Assembly (NCBI GenBank): GCA_950295325.1
Contig: OX485804.1
Coordinates: forward strand, 43,636,429-43,700,428
DNA: 64,000 bases
Source of the DNA: Polytrichum commune
Lineage: Eukaryota; Streptophyta; Polytrichopsida; Polytrichales; Polytrichaceae
Reading direction: 5' to 3'
In this document: positions 11,141 through 20,626 of the stretch, one piece after another
Layout of the letters: each line of letters begins with the position of its first letter
Position numbering within the stretch: position 1 is the first letter of the stretch
The notes under the pieces: generated by a model
The model's database searches: none
What the model saw: only the letters and a program-made list of their open reading frames with translations
Told to the model about the DNA's origin: nothing
Position numbers and translations under genes: made by a program

Positions 11141-12128
11141 AATATGCCTCAATTTGATAAAGAAATACCCGAAAGATCACAAAATGTAACTAGTGGGACT
11201 TGGAAACACTAGGGTTTTGATAGATTATGCTCAAAAAACTCCCCAAGCATTGTCTAGAACAAAAAATTTAGGCTATAGTATGAATAGAAGTTTTTGAGTT
11301 TGTGTCTTTTGGAATTAAGATGAAATTTTGGTTGTAGTCGGAGGAATTTCATTTACAACCAATTGTGGCAACAATAGGCACAAGATAGAGGTTATAACTG
11401 TCTACTAGAGACGAGGATAATAGACTATTGCCTACGGTAGCAAGAAGGCAACTTTCCAATGAGGACGGTTTGGCAACAAGTTGTATAGCAACAAGAGGCT
11501 ATACACATGAGATGGAAATAGATAGGCAACTAAATTACAAAATGTTAAATTTTATTCCAGCTGAGAGTCAAAGATGAGTGATAAGAATAACATGAGTGAT
11601 TGTAGACTCAACATATCGTTCCGTAGTGGTCAAGCTTAGAAACACTTCTACGTAATTAGGGTACAAAACTTGTTCACCATGCCAGTAAATAAAAACCATA
11701 CGTACGATGCCACCATATGAATGCACAGCAAAACATTGGGTGGAGAATGTTGAATTAATTCGGATCGGATTGAAAGAGAGAATATGCCTTTTGGAAGTTT
11801 GTGGATTGTCCTCGTCATTATCTTATGCCCATGGACTGGAGGCCATCATTGACCTTTATAACCTACATCCACCACCCCTACATGGATTGCATTATCGATG
11901 TGAACTATATAATAAGTTATGTGCTTAACTTATGGTCCATGCTGTGTATTGCGGATTCGGTCTCTTGCATGGATGGAAGGAACTACATGTTCCGCATGTT
12001 TTATACCTGGATACAGCCACTTATAAGTACAATATCCATGTGTAAATGCAAACAGTCGGTCTGGCACTTGCAAGGAAGGAAATGACGACCCTCAAGACAG
12101 GATGCAAGCGATTACTGCACTTAATATA
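11141..12128. other. Gene-free sequence
   Basis: Short open frames only (for example 11707-11928), with no domain, repeat or codon signature I can support. Nothing else seen. Confidence 0.4.
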
Positions 12129-12328
12129 ATATTTGGTGTCACTTACTATTTGGAATCATGCAATGCTATATCTATTTACTGTATATTCCATACTTTACTA
12201 ACAAATGTCAAATGGGTGGTATGGACATTACAGAACAGTAACAACTTTACTTGGTAGAAAGTTACATTAGCAATGGAGAGATATAAAATATATTGCATAA
12301 TTCCAAACAACAAGTGACAAATAATATC
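12129..12328. mobile_element. MITE, ACTATTTGGA family, copy 2
   Basis: The left end reads ATATTTGGTGTCACTTACTA, then TTTGGAATCATGCAATGC. The right end carries the inverted counterpart GCATAATTCCAAACAACAAG, then TGACAAATAATAT. It is about 200 bp with no coding capacity, and the ends match the copies at 5571 and 50408. Confidence 0.65.
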
Positions 12329-12690
12329 ATATATAGTGAATGTTTTTACCCGAGGCTGACATGTATTAACGCACAATATTGTTAGATGACGAGCGGTCAA
12401 TTTTTTTTAAACTCCATGCAAGTTATTGTCAAAGGTAAATGTGAGTTTTGAAGAATACTCGTTGGTAGAAATAGGTTTGCCCACAGTGAATGGAAAAGCA
12501 AAGGCTTGGACAAGTGCTCACAGGAATGTGCAAAGACTCTGACACTTATCGGCCTTGTAGTCCTCCTAACTTCGATGAATGCACCATGATTTAAGCGTAA
12601 ACTTATCCCCACCTTGGCAACGGACGACGTCCAAGATGACATGGGTTTGACATGGCCAAGGCTACCCCCACTTCAAATCTAATATTTGTT

Positions 12691-13212
12691 ATGCCCCCTC
12701 CCCACCCGACTTTACCAAATAACCAAAGTCTCTCCTAAAATTTGGGTAAAGCTCCCACGGTTATAGCGGAGGCGTCTGGCTATCCCAATGCACCTACAAG
12801 AACTTGCTCCAGAGATTGTAAAGTAGCTTTTAGTTACGTAGCTTTCACATATGGTCATTGTTTTATCTACCAAGCAATGAATGTTGGATAGTTTTTGTCC
12901 CATCCCCAAATGTCTTACTACTCATCTATCTTAGCATCCGTTTTTGTTAATGAAGCTCCTCAGTCCCTCATAGCTAAGACTAAGAGCAACCCACCACAAG
13001 GGCGGGAGGTGACACTTTTAAGGGTCCTACATTCTTGCCTCATGTCTAGGTACCGATGGGAGGGTCAGTGTTTGAGGCTTACAACCTCCACTTTTAAACC
13101 ATGCCACGTCATTTGCCAACTAGGCTCGGCACTAGATAATGTCCATGGTGTGAAGGCCGTGTTTTTAGAACCAATTGTTAGGCTTAGCTAAAGTCAGGTG
13201 GGGAGGGGGCAT
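12691..13212. mobile_element. Terminal-inverted-repeat element (ATGCCCCCTCCCC ends)
   Basis: The left end ATGCCCCCTCCCCACCCGAC followed by TTTA mirrors the right end TAAAGTCAGGTGGGGAGGGG followed by GCAT: 24 bp with one mismatch. The enclosed 520 bp has no convincing protein. No clear target duplication could be assigned from the flanks. Confidence 0.6.
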
Positions 13213-14172
13213 TAGATTGGCTAGAAGGGTGTCATCTAAATGTCATTCCGGTGTCCCCTTGACCCACCTTTCCATAGGAGTGATTCCTAGTGTGGCGGAG
13301 GTCGACCCACATTATTTCAAACCCCGCTAGACAATTAGAGTGGCCCATACTTCTTATTTCCATTCTAATTCTCCACCCACACTACTGTAGTAAGACTATT
13401 TTGTGCACACTGATATGTGCAATAAGGTTGCCTTTGTGTATAGGTTGCCTCATTACCCATGTAACATTTCTTGGGTCAAAATTAGATCATGCAAAAACTC
13501 CTAATTGCCCATTATTCAGCTGCATGGTTGTATTCCATTCTATATTTATCATCGAACAATGGACCTCCACTATCTTACCTTAATGGGAAGAAACTTAAAA
13601 ACTTAGGAAGAAACTAGAGCCGGAACGAATAACGTATAGTGTCAACATGAATAGTGCCAATTTGAATATTAAGTACATTGTGAATAGTGTCGATATTTTC
13701 AATGATAGCTCAAGTATGAATAGTAATTTTAGGGAATAATATTGAGATGAACAATGTTTCTTGATAGTGCCAAGAATATAACTCCACCCAAATTTGGAAG
13801 CTCATCCTAAATGTACATATAATAATAGAATACATACACTTTGTCCGGGGACCCATGGAATCCAATTGACATAGTCCGGGGTCATTGGAACCGACCCACA
13901 TGATTGAATAATGTAGTGAACTACGTGATTGCGTAACTTATACATATTTAATCATGTGTATGCGGGAATTGTGGTTGCCGTGCAAGGAGGGCTGCCAAAA
14001 GCTCTTAGAAATTGGAGTTTATTGATCATGTCCCAAGGCACCGAGTGGGGGATCAGTTGTCTGCAAGCCTAGTTGCATCTGCCATCCTCCGACTACCACA
14101 CAAAATACAAGATTCAGTGCCATCAATTCTAATTGTCTTGCTCAATACAAATTGAAAACTGCAGTGTAGTGC
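13213..14172. other. Gene-free sequence
   Basis: No gene is seen. Around 13640-13740 a loosely repeated phrase (GAATAGTGCC, GAATAGTGTC, GAATAGTAAT) recurs at 30-40 bp spacing, probably a short decayed tandem repeat. Confidence 0.4.
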
Positions 14173-14175
14173 TAA

Positions 14176-14692
14176 GAGCATCCTCAGTCGGTCTAGGTAA
14201 AGCTCACTGCAAACCAAAACCTATCTTTTGACTGACCTAAAATTAGAAACTGAAATTACCATCATTAGAAGCACACCTAAATAAACGTGAGATATTTCTC
14301 AAGAAAAAAGAATTGTAAAAATTTGACGTAGGTGAAATCCCTCATTGAAAACACCACATTTTCAAAATTTAGAGGGAGTGCACCAAATCTTGCTTTAAAA
14401 TGGAAAGATCCTCCCACACTCCCTCCAAATTTTTGACATTTAGAGGGAGTGTGGGAGGATCTTTCCATTTTAAAGCAAGATTTGGTGCACTCCCTCTAAA
14501 TTTTGAAAATGTGGTGTTTTCAATGAGGGATTTCACCTACGTCAAATTTTTACAATTCTTTTTTCTTGAGAAATATCTCACGTTTATTTAGGTGTGCTTC
14601 TAATGATGGTAATTTCAGTTTCTAATTTTAGGTCAGTCAAAAGATAGGTTTTGGTTTGCAGTGAGCTTTACCTAGACCGACTGAGGATGCTC
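14176..14692. mobile_element. 517-bp near-perfect hairpin MITE with TAA target duplication
   Basis: Two arms of about 250 bp (14176-14425 and 14443-14692) appear to be perfect reverse complements around a loop of about 17 bp. The ends are GAGCATCCTCAGTCGGTCTA and its mirror, and TAA flanks both sides (14173-14175 and 14693-14695). TWA duplication and GAGCATC-type ends fit Tourist-like PIF/Harbinger MITEs. Two 63-codon open frames (14400-14591 on plus, 14277-14468 on minus) are identical outside the loop and simply reflect the palindrome. Near-identical arms imply recent formation or arm-to-arm conversion. A transcript would fold into long double-stranded RNA. Confidence 0.9.
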
Positions 14693-14780
14693 TAAATATC
14701 ATATTTAGTAGTGTAGTTGTGTCCGGAAGTTAGCTTTGCTACTGTGCTTAAGTTAGAACTCCTCCCTCATGGCTTGTGAA

Positions 14781-15272
14781 TCACCCTCCAGACACCGCAT
14801 GTGGTGGAGTGCGCTCTCCTTCCCAAGTGATGTTGTAATTATCTAAACTTCCAACTTCCAAGTGCCTGCTGTCCGCATTGCCGGATCCATCTTGTGCAAC
14901 TAAAGTGAGCACTTCCAACTGAAGCTTCACAGAGAACGCAGATTCTGCCTTCTGCTCTGGATCTCGCTTTGTGCTCGTGGGTGGGAGGGTTTCATGTGTG
15001 AGACAAGCTTGTTGACGTGTTGTGCGAAATGATAGACGAGACCTGTCGTTGTTCAAGTACTTGTGCAATTTACACAGTCTGTGGCAGAGGCATAGAGCAT
15101 ACAGACAAACTTGATGTTGGAGTTGCAATTTTGGACTACTTACAGGTTCGTTAAGGAATAAGGTGACCTCTGCGATCGGGCAATGGTAATAGAGTACCTT
15201 CAAAGGTGGAATAAAGCCATAGCCATGCTCCTCTACTGTAAACCTGTTGGAGGGGATGTAGTGAATCGCCAT
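14781..15272 (-). CDS. Hypothetical 163-codon open frame
   Basis: This is the longest open frame between the hairpin MITE and the PNL locus. The product has a Cys-rich stretch (CLYALCLCHRLCKLH) and no domain I recognise. There is no neighbour, splice pattern or repeat that supports it. It could be chance, an exon of an unknown gene, or a transposon remnant. Low confidence. Confidence 0.15.
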   Translation of the reverse strand: MAIHYIPSNRFTVEEHGYGFIPPLKVLYYHCPIAEVTLFLNEPVSSPKLQLQHQVCLYALCLCHRLCKLHKYLNNDRSRLSFRTTRQQACLTHETLPPTSTKRDPEQKAESAFSVKLQLEVLTLVAQDGSGNADSRHLEVGSLDNYNITWEGERTPPHAVSGG

Positions 15273-17538
15273 CCATTTAGTTTTCCTAGTTCGAATCTAG
15301 TGCTTATGAGTTCCACTTGAATGTTCATGATGGTTGTGGAAATCAAGTGTTGGATCTCAACTAGCGGAGCCTTATAAGTTGAATGCTTTGGTCATTGGTG
15401 GTCTAGCTTTCTTTTGTTTAGAATCATGCATGTGTAGTATTTTACATCATTATGTATGTGGATTTCATTAGGTTTTTGGTGGTGGGTTTAGAGATAAGGG
15501 TCGTTGAGTTTTGTGATTGAGTTTTCAAAACACCTAGTTGTCGTACATGGTGATGTTGCATCATTTCGCTTTAAACTAGCAATCTCTTGAAGTTTGATTC
15601 ATACTGTTGAGAGCATTAGAGTGGGCGGATCGGTTAAGGTGGTTAGATGAGGTTCAATTTGGTGTAAGGGATGCGGGTTGGGTTTAAGTAAATCCCGATT
15701 GTTACGGATGTTTTGAAGTATCTAGTAGGTGACATTGGTACACCTACCATTATCTGGGTAGTGGGAATTGACGTGACGAACTTTAGGGTTTGTGAGGAGG
15801 AGGAAAGAGCGGCACATGTGAAAGATGAAGGTGCATATATGTGGTGGCCCTATTTACCAAGTTTCAACTAAACTTAAGTGACAAACCAACTTCTTAAGTT
15901 CGGTCTCACTTTATCTCTTTATCCAAGACCACTGCACTCCGAAGCTGGAGGGCTGAACCTAATGTGTGAGGCTCGGCCCGAACTTGCGCCTTCGTTTTTT
16001 GGTTGCTTCAAAGAGAGCTCCTCCCTGCCGTCTCCTATTGATCAAACATTGACCGATTCCATTGCATTTTGACTATCATGTCGGGACTCAACACCTAGCT
16101 TGGCAGAGGCAAACAATTATGACTTTTCTCAAGAGCAAGACGATCTAGATGTGGAGGATTTGGAGAGGTAGGGAGTGTGGGATCTACAAGTCTATCGAGA
16201 GCTTTTTGTTGCATCAAGTTGGAGATATGCTTATGGCGATCCAACGCCAGACATCCCCAATTTCATTAGCCTCGTGATTCATGTAAGCTCCTACTTCCAT
16301 TATCAATATTTTGGCGTTATGTACGAAGTTGAATCTTGTATAGCAACATAGGTGGAAGTCGAGAAGGAGTATATATTTTGTATCACTATCTTTTAATCTA
16401 TATATATTCTTTGGACTATCATTGTTTTTGGAGCGACAAGGGACTCATTGATGCTCTCATCCTTTATCTTCACACATAGTTTAGTCTTTTCTATCCTGCA
16501 ATGGTAAAAGGATGTTTTCTCATTTTTCCAACGGTATGTAATTTTGCAAAAGGGAAACTATCTTTTTGTGTTTGGGTGTGGTTTCCATCCAAAGGTTTGC
16601 AGTCAATATCCCTGGTTTTAGACCGTGTGTTTTGCTTTGTATGTTTTTTGGCTCCTCAGTAGTGAAAACCAATGAATTTCAATGATTTTTTTGTCCATAA
16701 CCTTGTCCTTAAATCGAACATTTGGATAAATGTTCTTTGAAGTCCCCAAGACATGAACTTTCCTTTTCCATTTCTATTTTACTTGACATATTATTGTTCA
16801 AAAACATATAAGCAAATGCAACCAAATTCATTAGGCTAAGCTGCATGTATAGCAACTTGTTTGCTTATATCTGCGATGGAACTCTATAGGGCATCCCCTA
16901 TGATAAGAATCGATAATGCAATCGGTATTGAAATCAACATATATGGCTTATTGTTTGAAAATTTTAATGTAATCTTTGCATTTTGTGCTTGCAAAATACT
17001 TGAGTCTTGTAACTTCACCACGGTAGATGAAAATAGGATCTAATACCATGTTTTATCACCTGTACGAGGAGGTTGCCTACGTTACTCATTGGATTTCCTA
17101 TGTTAGTCATTGTTAATGATTAGTGATGCATACCATGAGTTTTTGAATTGCATGGGAATTCCCACAAAAACATTTCCCTGAGCAATATAAGTGAGCTCAC
17201 ACAAAAACGTGTGGCCATGTTATTAAGGTTGGGAGAATTAGAAAGAACAAAGATTTAATTACGAGCATAATTAGCCGAGGAGAACAAATGAAACATGCTC
17301 TTTAGAGGGTTTTTATTTATTTTTGTTGGCCCATTGTCCATCTTTTCTGGAAATTTCAGGGCCTCACCTAGATCGAGAATTCTCAAGTAGAATAAGTTTT
17401 GCAACTTGTGATTTGCAGAGGTGTTTAAGATAATTGTTTGTGCTAAGTAAAATTGGGAGTATGGGTTTTGTGTATGTTTACAAAGTCATAGATTGAAATG
17501 TTGGCAAAATTGATGTAAAATGTAGGTTTGATTTCGTC
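15273..17538. other. Gene-free sequence upstream of the PNL locus
   Basis: No supported gene. Around 16095-16275 a stretch reads as acidic peptide (QEQDDLDVEDLE) before a stop and could be a decayed exon, but it cannot be assigned. The 5' UTR and promoter of the PNL locus should lie in the last few hundred bases; I found no decisive promoter motif. Confidence 0.35.
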
Positions 17539-19179
17539 ATGGCCATCGAGCTGCGGCAATTATTGGTGAAGCAATTGTCAATGTTGTGGCGGTTCATCAT
17601 CACTTGCTTCGTATACTTCTTGACACTTGTTGACAAAAAGACACCACATCAATGTGAGTTTTTGGAATTTTTGCAATGGAAAGCAAAAGAAATGATCAAA
17701 ATGCAAACTATTCTCCGACGAGATGATGTGTTGAATAAGCGACAATGCACAAGTCTTGTCACCAAACTTTCTACAACCATGCATAATATTATTGAGATGA
17801 TGACATCCATCGAGCAATCCATCGAAGTTAGGGTTGTGGTGATGGAGTTACATCATATCATACAAAAAGGGGGAGCATTGGTGTATGAATGTGGGAGTGG
17901 AGATTGGTGCCGTGCAGCTCTTTTCCAATTAAACAACAAAGAGGCCTTTCGGGAACTCGTGTTTGATATGGAGTGTTGCTGGGAGGGAGTGCACGAGATA
18001 TACTTGACAAACCATCCAAATCCACAAAACTACACAATGTGTAAGGATTTGAATGTGGCTACTTTGAAGGAAGTTGAAGGCGATGAACAAGACTTGCAGA
18101 ACAAACTTGAAAGTGCGCTTGAGGACTCCGAAGAATATAGATTAGCAAAGCATTTGTTGAAGAGATTGAAATGTGACTTGCAACAAGTAGAAGGCAGAGA
18201 ATTGGATGCTTTGGAAATACCTAAAGACTTTCCAAAACCTGCGCTCGAAGAACTACTGGGTGTTGGTGCTTGTGGATCAGTGTACAAGTCAAAATGGTTG
18301 GGATTACCAAGTGCAACAAAAACGGTGAAGGTTCTAGAGGATTGTTCTGGTTTTCGCAAAGAAGTTGGGATTTTGGCAGGCTTGAGCCACCCAAACCTCA
18401 TCAAATACTTTTGTTGTGGAATAGACGAAGATCGTAAGGAGTTACATTTGGTGACGGAGTTGATGGACACGAGTTTGACAAAAATGTTGGAGAAGGGCAA
18501 TAAGACATACTTACCATACGTTGTTGCAATTGATGTTATGCTTCAAATTGGAAGTGGCATGTGGTATCTTCATGACATGCATGTTGCCCATCTTGACTTA
18601 AAGCCAGACAATGTGCTTTTGAGCTCCATGACCATTGATGGCGCAAAGGATACAAATCCTTATCATTGTAATGTCAAATTGATTGATTATGGCACTTCCA
18701 AATTGGAAGTTCAAACCAAACCGCAAACAGGAAAGGATAATTTTATTGTGGGTACACCAAGGTATATGGCACTTGAGGAAATGGACAGAAACCTAGTTTG
18801 TATGGCATGTCCTTTCCAAGCGGATGTATGGTCTTTTGCTATGACATGTTCAGAGATCCTTTCCCATAAGGTACCATTTCATCGCACACATAGTATGAAA
18901 GAAATTCTTCTAAAAATAAAGAAGGGTGAAAGGCCGGAGCTACATGTCAATTGTGGGGAGCTTACCAAATTGATCGAGGAGTGTTGGAGGGAGGATCCCT
19001 TACAAAGGCCAACATTCTTTGATATTTGCAAGAGACTTATAGGCTTGAAGAAAATGTTCATGAAGGCGACATCTTTGAATGACATGGTTCCGCAATTTTA
19101 TGGAGTTAGGAATCTTTTCCAAAAGATGTCAACAACATCGAAAGGTTGGAAAAGAGAAATGAATCACGGTAGTGAGAAG
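17539..19179 (+). CDS. PNL exon 1: helical N-terminus and protein kinase domain
   Basis: 547 intact codons starting at ATG 17539. Residues 1-200 are helix-rich with a hydrophobic segment (LSMLWRFIITCFVYFLTLV) near the start. They resemble the helical-bundle region found ahead of kinase domains in moss kinases and MLKL/RPW8-like proteins (loose resemblance, inference). The kinase spans about 235-505: G-loop GVGACGSVY (241-249), lysine K264 in TVKV, catalytic loop HLDLKPDN (351-358), DYG (383-385) in place of DFG, and ALEE in place of APE. The essential K, D and N residues are all present, so activity is possible. The donor is GAGAAG|GTAAATG. If that intron is retained, the frame ends at 19234-19236 after 18 more codons. 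Confidence 0.8.
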
Positions 19180-19336
19180 GTAAATGCCACTTCCATTACA
19201 ATGCGCTCACTTTTCAAGTTATTCTCAATTTACTAATTGCTTTGATTTATTATTGTGAATGTTTGAAGTTGAACATGCATTTTTGGTGGTAAGGTATACT
19301 ATTGTTTATTGACATATTTATATGTTGTACATACAG

Positions 19337-20389
19337 GTGTTTGATGGAACATTACTCAATGATCCAATGGTGGTTGGTCTTGAGAACAACCTTGCAAGAG
19401 TGAAAGATCACCTCAGAGATGTGAATACCTTGGGTTTTGTCGGTATGGGTGGAATACGGAAGACCACATTGGCGAAGGCCGTATTTGATGATGTGAAGTT
19501 CACATATGATGTTTCATGCTTTGTCGGGCAATTAAAACGTAGGAGTCCGCTTGATATTCTACGTGAAATTTTATCAAGATCTGGCGTGCACAAAGAAGCC
19601 CAGAATTTATTGCATGCGCACAAATTGATGGAAGAATTGTTGGACGAAAAGAAAGTCCTTTTGATCTTGGACGATGTTAAGGATGAAGCTCAAGTGGATG
19701 ATATTATACCAAAGGTCGTCTTAGATCGGAGCAAGGGCTCCACACTTATTATAACAACTCGTGATTGGGGTGCAATTAGAAATCGTGTGAGGGCGAGTGG
19801 TACAAGACTTGATGTGAGCAGGTTAGGTGATGATGCAGCAAAAACTCTCTTCAACATTCATTCTTCTTGGGAAACATCTCATTTGTCACCACAATTCAAT
19901 GATATACATGACATAATTGTTGAAGCTTGCAAGGGCTTGCCTTTGAGTTTGAAAGTCGTGGGGGCATACTTACGTGGGAAAGGATAGTTGCAAAGTTGGG
20001 AACGCGCATTGCAAAGGATGAAAAGGGGAAGAAATTTGGACGGGTAGGATGATGAGATATGGAATACCTTGAGAGTAAGCTTCGATGATGGTTTAACACA
20101 AGAAGAGAAAAATATGTTTTTGGACATCGCTTGCTTCTTCGGTGGAGATGTGTATCCTAGTGGCATGTCAAAAGAAAGAGCCCTACGCATATGGAGCAAT
20201 AACAACATCCCTCCAATTTCCGCATTGGAGAATTTGGTCCATCGGGCATTGGTAATCATAGAAATTGATGGTGTTGGTGATGAAATTTTGCAAATGCATG
20301 ACCACCTATGTGCCATGGGACAAATGATTGCTGAGAAAGAATATGCAGGTACTCGAATTTGGAACGCAAACGGACTCACAAGCTGTTTG
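19337..20389 (+). pseudogene. PNL exon 2: NB-ARC domain with two in-frame TAG stops
   Basis: The acceptor is TACAG|GTGTTTG and the donor is TTTG|GTATTTT, and both keep phase 0. NB-ARC motifs appear in order: P-loop GMGGIRKTT (Arg, codon 19457-19459, replaces the usual Gly before Lys), kinase-2 KKVLLILDDV, RNBS-B STLIITTRD, GLPL as CKGLPLSLKVVGAYL, FLDIACFF, and MHD as ILQMHDHLC. TAG stops at 19985-19987 and 20045-20047 sit inside otherwise well-conserved coding (LQSWERALQR between them, DDEIWNTLRVSF after). FLDIACFF is the TIR-type variant of RNBS-D although no TIR domain is present. Confidence 0.8.
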
Positions 20390-20626
20390 GTATTTTACTA
20401 ACATTGGCTATACCAAGACATTGTCTTATGTATTATAATTGTGAATGATTTCTTAAAACATTTGGCTGGATGCAAAACCTTCAATTGAAAATGACATTTT
20501 GGTTGAATATTTGGTAAATTTTTAGCATGTTATAGATGCTTAGCATAAACTGATGTTATGTACTAGCACTTAGGAAAAACTACACAAGTACAATATGCTA
20601 ATACTTTCATGTATTCTAAAAAACAG

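Noticed and set aside
14277-14591. Two nearly identical 63-codon frames on opposite strands
   Set aside because: They lie in the two arms of the perfect MITE palindrome and mirror each other.
15230-15320. tRNA-like GTTCGAATC word
   Set aside because: A T-loop-like word at 15289 has no acceptor stem, D arm or anticodon arm at the correct distances.
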